Origin: Phytophthora quininea
Taxonomy: Eukaryota; Oomycota; Peronosporomycetes; Peronosporales; Peronosporaceae
NCBI GenBank assembly: GCA_011947345.1
Contig: JAAVTG010001008.1
Coordinates: 248,001-312,000, forward strand
Length of the DNA: 64,000 nt
Direction of reading: 5' to 3'
Part shown: positions 22,701 to 33,172 of the stretch, one piece after another
How positions within the stretch are numbered: position 1 is the stretch's first letter
Layout of the letters: each line of letters opens with the position of its first letter
Position numbers and translations under genes: made by a program
Notes under the pieces: generated by a model
The model's database searches: none
The model's input: the letters and a program-made list of their open reading frames with translations, nothing else
What the model was told of the DNA's origin: nothing

Positions 22701-24233
22701 CATCATCTCTCTCACACGGCGGAGTGCATGAAATTGACACAGTAAAATCTGAGGAATAGCATGCGTTAGCAATACGAATAGTCTACAATTATCACGCAAA
22801 TGGCCTTACCGCGGCTTGTGGAAACGCCTCGCGAAGTGTTGACCGCTCCGTATAGTCTTCGTCTATTACAATGCTCTGCAAATGTTTAACGATTGGATTC
22901 TTTTTCGTGAACCAACGTAGAACTGCTAGCAGCGTCTCTTTCTGCTGGTTAAGACACAGGAAATCGAGTACAGATACCCCACGACCCGTAGCTACCGTGG
23001 CAACAAGAGCACCTGTCCGTTCCACAGTACAATTCCTGTTAGTTTGCCGTAAATAGGTTTCGAAGTTGCACAACTACGATTCTTACCGACATAAAATCCG
23101 ATGCTGGTGCAGTTGTGAGTCCAGTTCAGCGCTAGCGTGCCGCTCCACGCCCTGAAAATCTCCTGCTGAGCCTTCGTCTGCATCACAATGCCGATTGTCT
23201 CATCCAGCTCACCCTGCACGATCAGGCAGCCATTTGTCTCGTCCGTGACGAACTCGGCCAAAACAACTTTTAAGCGCTGCTCTGCATTCTTGGTCCCAAG
23301 CCGCGCATTCATCATGTTGCGGATCTGTTGGGAAGTTATCGGAAGCCTTGCCCACACCAGCACTCGTTAACAAAGCGACAAGTCGGTCATGATAACAAAA
23401 ACAAATACCTGTCTTATCAGCGATAAAGTTAGTTATTTGCTTGGTCTCCGTGTTGGTCTGCCCAAATGCATCCAAAATTGCGAGGACTGAATCGCTTATC
23501 AGCTCCTTGCACTGTTTGAGTGCCGTGTAGATGGTCTCGTTAGTCACGTGATTGTGCGTTCTTTCATACAATAAGTGAACATTAGCGTAAATCTGACCGA
23601 ACTCTAAATCATGTTATCTCACACACCTCTCGAATAACTCTAATGACCCAACGTCGATCATTGGCATCTGCAGCATCTTCTGCAGCTTGCGTCTTTAGCC
23701 GCTTGACTTCTCGAGCTCTAGCAGCAGAGCCACCCACACACACTACCGCAACTCTAAACGACGCACCACACCCGCGATAGCGCTGCACACGCTGCGCGCG
23801 CTTGCCCGTCGCACGTGACGTCTGCTTGCAGCCAAGCGTGCATGTGTACTTGCGGAAGGCGTACCCAAACTCGAGGGGATCTGACGTTCGAGGTGATTTG
23901 TGCGCTGGCGGTTGTAGTAAGCCGTGGTCTGGCAGTCGCGTGTGCGATACACCACCAAATTTTCCCGTTCAAACTGCTTCCAGAAAGAGAAGAAAGCACC
24001 CCAGGTGTCAAATGTCCTCCCTTCGATGCTTGGGACTACAGCTAGCGAGACCTTCGATGCTGCAACAGCCAGATGATTTTACTAATACAAACCGCAGACG
24101 CAAACAGTTGAAACAACCTCTCACCTGGTGGTTCAACAGAGGGCTGAGTCACATCAAGCCCCTCGCCGTCATCGTCGCTGTCGCTCGTCGCGTTCTCGCG
24201 CTCACGCTTCCTCTGCATGCCGACTTCGGCCAT
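19706..24233 (-). CDS. MULE 1 transposase with SWIM finger and Ulp1-type protease
   Basis: The sense runs from about 24233 (MAEVGMQRKRERENATSDSD) through a FAR1-like Cys region (KYTCTLGCK...RYRGCG), the MULE catalytic core (VLDFLCLNQQKETL, VIDEDYTE, ILLCQFHALRRV, NRVEAGWNQLKQ), a SWIM finger (CNC...TRLPCKH) and, after a linker, a C48/Ulp1 protease with the expected His (LEHWMIQI), Asp (LYDPLG), Gln-Asp-Asp (TQDDG) and Cys (VSCGVF). Likely introns: 24060-24124, 23038-23089, about 22752-22812 and 20846-20886. Frame breaks at 23875-23878 (GGGG), 22542-22544 (AAA) and 22082-22085 (AAAA) are each repaired by one base, so the gene may be intact in reality. Role: DNA transposition; the protease presumably acts on SUMO or SUMO-like conjugates. 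Confidence 0.75.
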
Positions 24234-24409
24234 TTTGTCCACAGAGAAGTCGCGCAACTTGCACTTCGCAGAAGCTTGTAAAATCCGGAATGAGATCCAG
24301 ACTCTGGATGCGACTTGCACGGTTTGCACGGTCCGGTTCAATTTTACGTATATTACGCGTAATAAAAAGTTGCGCAACTCCCATTCAGCAACGTGCATTA
24401 ACGAGTGCA

Positions 24410-24419
24410 GAGTTTACAC
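24410..24419. repeat. Right target-site duplication of MULE 1
   Basis: GAGTTTACAC, the second copy, next to the right terminal repeat. Confidence 0.88.
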
Positions 24420-25550
24420 ACCGTGTAGCTCCACACCATGGATTTTATAAACTTCCGCGTGCACTGGCAAAAGCGAGCTGTCAGACCAGTTAGCAGGGAT
24501 CACCACTGCCGAGGATATCAAGGCGCTGCAAGATGAATTAGGCATGCTCTCAGTCTTCCGTGAAATAGCGCTTGAAGTTGTTCGAACGCTGTACTTCACT
24601 AATCGCATCGTAAACGCCGATAATTACTACATGTTTGTGCAGTTACTGGCAGCTTTGTGGCTGAAAGGACTGTATGGAAGAGGCACACTCAAGGAAGGAA
24701 GCAGTCACTTTCCTACTCGTTGTCCTCCAGAAGAAGGAGTTTGAACGCGGACACTTTCATCAGGGGTTTTCCGTCGCTCATCGGATGGTTGCAGCGTCTT
24801 GGTATGATGGTGCTGTGGTGAAAATGGTGTCTAACGCGGACGGGTCGACAGGAATAGATCTTAATTGAAGAATTGGCAGTCAAAAGCAACCGTTTACTGC
24901 GCCACCTTGTGTTGCATGCTACAACGCCAAGATGCAAGGGGTCGATAGACTAGATCAATTGCGTGGACGGTTTTCACTCACCAACGGCCACACTTCCAAG
25001 AAGTGGTACAAGAAGCTTGGTTTGGCCATTGAAGATATCGGCCATGTGAACGCTTACGCGACGCGGCAGCTTGTAGTGAATATGAGCAAAGAGCGTGACT
25101 CTCATCGAGCGTTAGTTCTACAGCTTGTGTATGAATTTCTCTCCGTAACATGACAAGATGCCCCTAGTGACAATAGGATGTTCTACACGAGTGGTGCTGA
25201 TGACATTGCAAGTGAGGCGGCGTTTGAGGCGGAAGTCGATGCAGTTTGGAATTCCAGAGCTCATGTATCTGTCGCTGCGGGCAGCCCACAAGCCCACAAA
25301 AGACACGCGTTGCCGTGAACTCCAAGCAGATTTTTCATGATAGCAAGCGGCGCTGACACTCTGTCGTGTGCCGGTGGGAAGGTCGCTCCCCTACAGCTGT
25401 CACCGACCACTGCATGCTACATAGCGTGAGCCTCTGTCAGATTGTTCATACCACTAGAAGCAAACCCTACTTTTGTTACCACCTGCTGGGAAAAGTTTTC
25501 ACCGGTTTTATTTGCTACGACCCCCCAAGGCAACCTCATGAAGGCGTCTG

Positions 25551-26773
25551 AGCTCTTTCAATTTATGGTAATGAGCAAGTCGAACGAAGATAGTGTGCAG
25601 AGCGAGCCATTTGAAGGCAGAGGAGAAGGTGCGTCTTCGGCGACGCTCCCGCTAGCAGATAATTTGGTGACTATTGTATAGCTGCTTTGTTTAGTGATTT
25701 TGTGCGAGCTCGCGTTGAATGTAGACGTACACAGGAACCCAACTCGCTGTCTAGCTAACGGAGACGAACACGGTGGTGGTCAAAACTCGGCGGCAACAAG
25801 ACAGTTTGCAGCATCCAGAGCTATGGCGACCACGAAACTTGCTGGTAAAGGCAGCAACCTTCACGTCCGTCATTACCAACAGCTCGTCCTTGAAATGTGA
25901 TACAGCCGCCGCCTCAAAACACAGATTATTGCAAAACACAATTGTTGCGTCCGCAAAGGGATGTATCACGAACAGGGAAATCTGCTGCACGTCTGTTGCA
26001 TATAACTACACATTTTGTACTATTGACCAGATCGACTCATGTTCCATGACGACAGCATTGCAGCGCTGGACCAAATCACCACGAATTTCGATTTTAATAC
26101 ATACTCGCGCCGTCGTTTGCAATCTGAATTGCAGAACAACGTTGTCAACACCAGCGCGATATCTACTAACACGTCATCGCCACAAATCGGTTGAAGCTCG
26201 TTCACAGTATCAACTAGAGCACCAACACCTACTGGTAGTAGTTCCCCTGCATTTAAGTGTGACGATACAGCAGGAATAGCGTACATCACTTCTCGGTACG
26301 TCGACAAAGATCGCCGACACAGCAACAACGGCAGCTTGTGGGGGTCAACGGAGGAAAGAAAGCAAACTCGCCATGTTGTTGTCGTTGCTGGAATCGTGTG
26401 TAGCCACAGTCTGTAGCAACGAATCCATTGTAGCTCGCCGAGACAAACCAAACTCCTCACACGAGTCTGTCACCCAAGGAGAGGTAATATTCGAGGTCGC
26501 TATCACTGATTAGTCTAAGCCACCGCAAAACTCGACCCCGGCACATCAATAAGCTCTAGCGATGTCAGATCCAAACCTTCTAGCAACATTTCCTGTGGAC
26601 TTTGAGCCTGCAGTGAACTTAAATGCGCTGCAGCTTGGGAGGTCGAGGCGAACGGCTCTGTCTGGAGGCTGGACCAACTGAACGGTGGGGTGACTCGGGA
26701 CGCTGGTTACGACGAATGCGGACCACCCGGCGGCTCTGGTGACTTCGTGCAGGGCGAACAGGAGTGAAGAAGC
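25551..26773. other. Unassigned sequence between piggyBac and Gypsy elements
   Basis: Open frames exist (25694-25900 plus, 26020-26460 minus, and a small plus frame starting MSDPNLLATFPVDFEP near 26561), but none shows a recognised domain. The last may be a gene piece interrupted by the Gypsy element at 26779. The piece on the other side (32668 onward) does not obviously continue it. Confidence 0.3.
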
Positions 26774-26778
26774 ACGGT
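26774..26778. repeat. Target-site duplication of the Gypsy element (left)
   Basis: ACGGT immediately left of the LTR, identical to 32663-32667. Five bp is the usual size for Gypsy integrases. Confidence 0.8.
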
Positions 26779-27035
26779 TGATCTGGATTCGCCCTAAATG
26801 CACTGCACTTGTGCAGTTCTTGGCCAGTTGGAAACTGGGGTTTATTTCTCTTTTGCTTTTTACTTTTCTCGGGCCTCCTCGTTGCCCTCTCTTCTAGCTA
26901 CTGTCTCTGGCTGAGCACCTACGCACGCAGGCACGTCCGTCCTCGCACGCACGCTCACTTCTGACCACAGCACCCGTAGCATACACTCTGCTGCACCCTG
27001 ACGATTAAGTGACATCCAGTGGGTGTGGCAGAACA
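26779..27035 (-). repeat. 3' LTR of the Gypsy element
   Basis: 257 bp, starting TG and ending CA on either strand. Compared with the other LTR it has one G fewer and one T more, both inside homopolymers. Confidence 0.93.
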
Positions 27036-27045
27036 CTTCCCCTTC
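27036..27045 (-). promoter_or_regulatory. Polypurine tract of the Gypsy element
   Basis: On the minus strand GAAGGGGAAG lies directly upstream of the 3' LTR, the expected place for the plus-strand primer of reverse transcription. Confidence 0.7.
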
Positions 27046-27103
27046 GAACAGCGGGAAGATACACGTAGTAAACAAACGACAACGTAAACAACGCACTGCG
27101 TTG

Positions 27104-28647
27104 TTACGGCTTCGTACCACGACGACGGCGTAATGGCACAGCATCAGCATCAGCAGCAATTCCCAATGCAGTTGCCATCTTGCGCACAGCTTCATCCGTT
27201 AAACGCTCGTCGATGAACTTCTTCACAAGGTCCGGTTGATCCTCGAGCATGATCTGAGCGGGCTCCCACGAGGCTTCCAACTCATCGAGGCCATACCACT
27301 TCACCTTAATCTCCCATGCCTTGCGTTCACGTCCATAGCGACACTCCAGGAACTTCTCGACAAGATGTCCTCCTTCGCCATGGATAATGTGGTCCACAAG
27401 ATCCTCCGTCATCTCAAGACCTGCTTCTGCATACAGCTTCATTCGAGACGCATGGACCACATGAATGTCGAATGGCTCAACCATGTTCTGTACTTCAAAA
27501 GTGTAATCATTGAGAGTCTTGACAATTCTGCGAGGCCCCTTCCACTGGATCGCAAGCTTATTTGCACGAGAAAATACTTGGCCCACCAATACAAAATCTC
27601 CCACGGAAAATTTTGGTAATACAACGCCTGACCGCGCTGCGTGACGTTTTCTTGCTTGTGTCCGACGCTTTTCGCTCGTTTCCGCTAGTTTCTTGTGCAT
27701 TTTCTCTAGGGAATCCTGCACCTCGCTCAAGTGCTGTTTCTGCTTGTCGACGACCCAGTCAACACTCACTACCTTCTGTTCCGGCTGCTTCAGTATGGCC
27801 GCGACAGGAGTCTGTGGAGTCAGCGCAGTAAAAGCAGTGACTGGAGCAATCCCACCAAGCCGATCAGCGAGCATTTGGTTCAGCGCCATTTGTACAACAG
27901 GTAATACTACCGGCCATTGCTGGATAGCCAATTTCTGTTCACTCATCAAAGCACGGATACAGTGCAGGACCAGCCGATTCACAACTTCCACACTGCCATT
28001 AGCCCATGGCGTGTACGCAGTAACAAAGTGGTGATTGGCTCCAAACTGCTTCCGGAGCTGCTCAATTACCGTGTTTTTGAAATGTGATCCTTGGTCCGAA
28101 ACCCACTGATAAACAACTCCAAACCGCTTAAACCAGTCGGTAAGCGCATGAAACGCCTCAACGCTTGATGCTGACGCACACGGAACCAATTCCACGAAAC
28201 CGGACATGTCATCCTTCAGAACAAGGATGTACGACAACCCATCAGAGCTCGTCGGCATGCTCAAAAAGTCAAAATGCAAGACCTCATTCGATTTTGTGGC
28301 ATGGATAGCCTCGCCAAATGGTCTTGGCACGATCGATCCGTCCACGCGCATGCAGTGCAAACAGCTTTTCAACAGCGACTGTACGGACTTCTCCATGTTG
28401 TCCCACACAAAATACTCGCTCGGATGTTGCAGCGTCGTTGCCGCGCCACGATGACCCGCTGTTCCGGCGTGGGCCACGATGCACACACGTGTCTGGAAAC
28501 TTGTAGCGTTAGGAGGTATCCATACACGCTCTTTGTCATCACGAAAATCTCGGCGGTACCATCCCAGTGCAAATTCGCTACAGACGTCTTAGGAGGCGTT
28601 GGCTCCGACGCTCCCTCCTCCACCGTAACGACTTCCTTAGTCAACTC
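27104..28647 (-). CDS. Gypsy integrase with C-terminal chromodomain
   Basis: The HHCC zinc motif (HAGTAGHRG ... CLHC) is followed by the DDE catalytic residues (HFDFLSMP, WVSDQGSHFKN, GSVEVVNR), a Gly-Pro containing linker (FVLVGQVFSRANKLAIQWKG) and a chromodomain (VEKFLECRYGRERKAWEIKV ... ASWEP). The stop is at 27104. The first part (28647-28544) reads in a different frame, joined by adding one T to the run at 28544-28547. It integrates the cDNA; the chromodomain would direct insertion to marked chromatin. Confidence 0.88.
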
Positions 28648-29305
28648 TCAAACTTCTGTCAGTGAAGGCCAGGCAAAGTCCGAAGCTTGCAGCGGTGAGA
28701 CGGGAAATTCACTGGAAATAGCAATTACTGTCACTCGAATTAAAGTGGCAGCACGAGATGCCAAATCGGACGCACCCCAGCGTGACAGCAAATCACCCCA
28801 AACGTTTTCGTCCCCGGCAATATGCTCGATAACATAAGGGAATAGTGATAGCACGATTGACCAGCGCTGCAGTCGATCCGCTTGATAGCGAGCAATACCA
28901 CTGTCAAACACTTCGGGATTGAAAATGTACATCAAGTTCCTGTGGTCTGTGAAAATGGTAAATCCACCAGGTCTCAACAGTAAATATTCCAAACGCTTGC
29001 ACGATTCAATTATCGCAAACGCTTCCTTCTCCACCGTCGGCCAACGTGAAGAGGCACCAACAAATTTGCCACTTAAGAAAGCAAGAGGTGAATGGCGTTG
29101 CTCCTCAAGAGGTTTTCCTGCATCTTCACTTGGGATCTGGGTCACCACTGAGCCCCAATAGTCAGCGCTCGCGTCGGTAAAAGACACACCACTGCCGAAG
29201 CTTGAGGGTGAGCTAACGGCACCATCTCAAGTAAAGCGCTCTTCAGAGCTGCAACTGCATCTTCATGTACGCGATCCCAGCCAACGTCACACAACTTGAT
29301 GTGAG
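28648..29305 (-). CDS. Gypsy RNase H domain
   Basis: The block begins SFTDASADYWG (first catalytic Asp) and contains LSGKFVGASSRWPTVEKEAF, FTDHRNLMYIF and GDENVWGDLLSRW, the usual pattern of the retroelement RNase H. Two upstream homopolymers (29317-29321 and 29206-29208) must each gain a base to join it to the reverse transcriptase. It ends at an in-frame TGA (28648-28650) that fits a CGA-to-TGA change. Confidence 0.85.
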
Positions 29306-30864
29306 CTAGTTGGTTCTTTTTCGACTCTGCGCAGCAGTGGCTGCCGCGTCCAAAAGCTTGTAAAGGACACCCGTACGCTTAGCATAATCTGGAATACTTG
29401 TGCGCATCCAATTGATCGCACAAAGTAGCTGTTGTAGATCCGCCGCTGTCTTTGGCACAGGCATTTCCACTAATCCTGCCACTCGCTCAGGGCAGTGTGA
29501 GATTCCTTCCCCACTTATCATTCTTCCGCACCATTTGACTTGGCGCGTGAAAAGTGGCATTTCTTAGGATGAAGTTTCAAACCGAATTCTTCGCACCGCT
29601 CTACAACTTTTTCCAGCAGAGTGAGCAGACCGGCAATGGTTGATGCGTATCCGAGGATGTCGTCAAGCCAACCAAGGACACCACGATACAAATAGTCACC
29701 AAACACCTTCTCCACGGCTCCTTGACAGTGAGTTACTGAATCTGTTGCACCCATGGGGACCCGTGTGGGTGTATAAATCCCTTTGTGTGTCATTATGCTG
29801 TACATCTCCTGGCAAACCAGCGCCAAGAGCAACTGCCAATACCCTCGAAACCAGTCGAGTACGAAGTAGAATTCAGAACCTTCAAGTTCGCTCAGTGCGA
29901 CTTCGAGATTTGGCATCGGCCACGTCATGGCCTCCGTGCATTTATTGACACGCCGAGTATCAACCACCATTCGCAGGTCATCTTGCTTCGGGACCACCAG
30001 CGCGGGCGATGCCCAGCGGCTGCGGTGATTTTCATACAGTAGGCCAGCTTTCACGAGCTCCTCGACGTGGCGATCTAGGAATTCCCGATGGAGTGGCGGG
30101 TAACGACGAGCCTTGCACTTGACTGGCTGTGCACCAGGCTTAAGTCGCACCGTTAAAGGTGGAACTTTCACGGGTGGATCGCCACCGAACTCGAGCCTAA
30201 AAACGTCTTCGTACTTGAAGACAATTCGACGCAGCTCTTTGGCTGCTGAAGGTGGAAGTCCCTGGCCGACTGCATCTTGGACCGCAGCCTCCAAGACTCT
30301 GTGCACCTCCTGGGAAGCTGACACCTTGTCAAACTGAAGCTTTGGGGTCGCCGTGCGAAATTCCTTTTCATCTGGTACGGCCATATCGGTATCCTCTAGC
30401 CTAACACATTCTCGCAACTGCTGAATGCGCACCATTTTCGGCTCCTGTTGGGCTTTGTGACTTTCGCTCTCTTCTGATAGCACCAGGGATTCGCTCGAAG
30501 CACCCAAATCCCACACCGGTTTTTTCTGCAACGCCTTCACCAGTAAGCCATCGGTAGAATAGCCCAGCCGTATCATCACAGGTCTGCCAATCGCAAGTGA
30601 TAAGGTGTCATCAGCATCGTAAATCCAACTCTTTAGGTTGCGGAGCCGCAATGGTCCTGCAGAAGTCATCAGGATAACCTCATCAAACAGAGCCTGACGG
30701 GAGACCGACAACGTTTTGTCACCAAACGGCAGAAGGGTACATTCTCTCTGCGCAATTCGTACAAAATGGCCTTCAGCTTCCAGGCGGCGGACAACACCGC
30801 CGCTAACAACAGTATCATCTGCGCCCGAATCGATCAGAGCCGCACGGACTGACACCATATCCAC
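29306..30864 (-). CDS. Gypsy protease and reverse transcriptase
   Basis: The aspartic protease motif is ALIDSGADDTVVSG. The reverse transcriptase follows with KARRYPPLHREFLDRHVEEL, WASPALVVPKQDD, LRMVVDTRRVN, FYFVLDWFRGYWQ and the active site LGWLDDILGYA. The last has Trp in the place usually held by Tyr/Phe/Val before the DD pair, which could be real or a variant. The thumb part (VKWCGRMISGEGI ... INWMR) lies in another frame after the T-run at 29550-29553. One G-A-rich run (30917-30921) separates it from gag. Confidence 0.88.
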
Positions 30865-30896
30865 AGTAGCATCTACACAACCGTCATCATCGTCAC

Positions 30897-32360
30897 CTAG
30901 TAAGTCGCCAGAATGCTTTTTCCCTTCTGTAGCTGCCGGAACTCTGATTTTTGAGATTTTTTCGTCTTCTCTTTCTTCTCAGCACGCCAAGTCGCAACCA
31001 GCTCCTTGGCTTCGCTTTCTGTGGCATTGGGGCAATCTCTGACCCGATGCTCCATGGAATTACACTTCAGACAGGGAAACACCGGGGCCGTAGATGGCTT
31101 ACCAGAGCCATCGCTCGCAGCGGGGGTTGCTGGAGTTTTACCCCTGGGTGGATTAGTCCCAGGTGGCTTTTGCTGTTGCCCCGGCTTCGGTTGCGGTCGC
31201 CCTTTAGGCTGCCCACCTTTATGCTGACCAGGTCCAGGGTGGTTTGACTGGGAGCCTGCTGCCTTGGGTTGGTCCTTGGGTTTCGTGGCACTTGATGCCA
31301 CTGGGCCGACAGCAGATTCCCACACAATGTAGCCACGAAGGAGATCTCGGATCCACTTCGAAAACCGCACCACGTCCTCTTGTACGACTTATACTGCTCT
31401 TGCGCCAGTTTTCGCTCCACCGCTAATTTGAAAGCGGGCGGTGCCAGGGCAGCTACTAAGTACGTCACAAGTTTCTTCGGCTCGCGCTGCCGAATGACGT
31501 GGTCCATGTTATGACGAATCAAAATGAGCTCCATATCGTCAATCAGTTTCTCCACGCGCGATACAGCATCAGGAAGTGACACATCCATTTTCAAGGACTT
31601 CATATCCTTGTCAACGGAAGTGTAATCATCATCATGTTCGGGAACACGCGCTTCCAGAAAATAATCGACTAGCATTTTTCAGTCACCGCTTCAACACTCG
31701 TTTCCAGCTCGTAGAAGCATATACGCCTCAGCGTCCTCGCTTCAACACAGTTTTTGACGGGCATTACGTACGGGCGGTTGAACTCCGTGTCGTACGCGCT
31801 CAGCGCAAAACAATACGTCTGATACGCTCGCATGAACTCCTGCGTTCTGCCATCGTCCGTCCCTTGTACTGGGGAGCTCGAGGAAGTGCCGGCGCGTTGC
31901 TCACGAGCTTGCTCACATCCGTCATGTCCACATCTGAGTCCGAGTCATCGGACCCGTCATCTTCGTCGTGACGAGCAGGTGGCTGGCCACCTCCGCCACT
32001 AGCACTACCAGAGCCACCAGGAAGACCACCTCCCGCGGTACCCTGCGCAGCACCTCCAGCACCATCACCACCCATTCCGACGGTCGGTTCCCAAGACCGC
32101 CTTAGTGAAGGGGAACGAAATGGGTCGCGTCTTAACGTCGACACGCCGTGGCTAAGACCACGTCTTGCTGCCGCGGTGTCCGAAGTCCGCCTAGGCGATC
32201 TCGACCGAAACAGGCCTTGTCCCAGACGTGACTGCCGCTTGACCGACTCACGCGTCTTTCGCAAAGACCGCGTTTGTCTCGGTGTTGACGGGGGTCCTTC
32301 GTCTCCAGGATCTGCCGCTGGCACCGCCGGCGGAGTCTTACTTGGGGGAGGAACCTCCAT
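30897..32360 (-). CDS. Gypsy gag with zinc knuckle
   Basis: An ATG at 32360 opens a Pro/Arg/Ser-rich start with an acidic patch (HDEDDGSDDSDSDVDMTDVS). The middle (MLVDYFLEARVPEHDDDYTS, IRHNMDHVIRQREPKKLVTY) is the capsid-like part, and a CX2CX4HX4C zinc knuckle (CLKCNSMEHRVRDC) comes near the end. The three parts lie in different frames. Adding one base near 31852 and one near 31385 joins them. Confidence 0.8.
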
Positions 32361-32405
32361 CACAAGAACAGCTTGTAGTCGAACTCGCTGAACTAAAGTT
32401 AACTT

Positions 32406-32662
32406 TGATCTGGATTCGCCCTAAATGCACTGCACTTGTGCAGTTCTTGGCCAGTTGGAAACTGGGGGTTTATTTCTCTTTGCTTTTTACTTTTCTCGGG
32501 CCTCCTCGTTGCCCTCTCTTCTAGCTACTGTCTCTGGCTGAGCACCTACGCACGCAGGCACGTCCGTCCTCGCACGCACGCTCACTTCTGACCACAGCAC
32601 CCGTAGCATACACTCTGCTGCACCCTGACGATTAAGTGACATCCAGTGGGTGTGGCAGAACA
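32406..32662 (-). repeat. 5' LTR of the Gypsy element
   Basis: 257 bp, the upstream LTR for the minus-strand element. The sequence just inside it (minus strand AAGTTAACTTTAGTTCAGCG) does not begin with the usual TGG of a primer-binding site. Confidence 0.93.
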
Positions 32663-32667
32663 ACGGT
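32663..32667. repeat. Target-site duplication of the Gypsy element (right)
   Basis: ACGGT, matching 26774-26778. Confidence 0.8.
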
Positions 32668-33172
32668 GGAAAACGATCCAAAACTTTCTCCTGAATGTAC
32701 GCTTCAGCGCATTTATCCTCCTCCTCCAGGAACCGAGGGCCGGCATCTTGTATGTGCTCAACTGGCTAGCTATTGATACTGTCTCCATTATTGGAAAGAT
32801 AGAAGCTCGCAACACGCACACATCTTCGTTTCACTATTGGAAAGACACTAGTTGAGGCTACAATGCTGGGTGACAACTTCAACGTTTTTATTTCCGCAGG
32901 AGATGAAAGCTACGAGCGATGGAATTGGACAAATTGGAGTACGATCCAGTTTGGACGGCTTTGGCCCGAAAGGGTTCATCCTTTCGCGCCAACAAGATTA
33001 ACATAATCTCGGCAAGATCCCCCAGTAGTGTGATTATCTCGTTTGTCATCCAACCCGCGCAAAATGTGCTAGACCAATCAGAGGACCGGAAAATATCTAA
33101 CAGAAAATTTGCTTTTACGTTTCGTCGAAACGACGCGATCCGAATCATATCCTAACTTGCTGCCGTGTCAAG
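32668..33172. other. Intergenic, upstream of the PA-domain gene
   Basis: A short motif CAYTATTGGAAAGA occurs twice (near 32788 and 32836). Two opposite-strand frames show no domain. The last 100 bp probably hold the promoter of the gene at 33173, but no clear TATA or initiator element could be assigned. Confidence 0.3.

Larger units (their letters stand above)
19112..24409 (-). mobile_element. MULE 1: Mutator-like element, 5298 bp, with SWIM and Ulp1 domains
   Basis: The element is bounded by short imperfect terminal inverted repeats (GGCTCTCGTTAATGCAC at 19112-19128; the reverse complement of 24393-24409 is TGCACTCGTTAATGCAC, 15 of 17 positions equal) and by a 10-bp target duplication. Inside, on the minus strand, lies one long transposase/protease gene, and on the plus strand next to the left end a small gene of unknown function. 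Short terminal repeats are common among MULEs of this kind. It sits in the middle of the piggyBac transposase gene. Confidence 0.85.
18704..25520 (+). mobile_element. PiggyBac-like transposase gene split by a MULE insertion
   Basis: The left part (18704-19101) encodes MTFLGILFYLELVGKGEYQN and RFKILRQDFCF, matching the N-terminal part of DDE_Tnp_1_7 (piggyBac) transposases. The right part (24420-25520) encodes NADNYYMFVQLLAALWLKGL, then MQGVDRLDQLRGRFSL and KKWYKKLGLAIEDIGHVNAY, and ends in a Cys/His zinc-binding tail (CRWEGR...VTDHC...HSVSLC). Joining the two parts at one copy of the 10-bp target duplication restores one continuous frame across the junction apart from a TGA there. Several frame breaks and stops elsewhere make it inactive. 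I did not find the TTAA-flanked ends. Confidence 0.75.
26779..32662 (-). mobile_element. Full-length chromodomain Gypsy LTR retrotransposon (5884 bp)
   Basis: Two 257-bp LTRs flank gag, protease, reverse transcriptase, RNase H, integrase and chromodomain in the order typical of Gypsy chromoviruses, all on the minus strand. A 5-bp target duplication (ACGGT) surrounds the element. The LTRs differ only by two homopolymer-length changes, pointing to a very recent insertion. The coding region is broken at homopolymers (30917-30921, 29550-29553, 29317-29321, 29206-29208, 28544-28547) and by one in-frame TGA (28648-28650). Confidence 0.92.
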
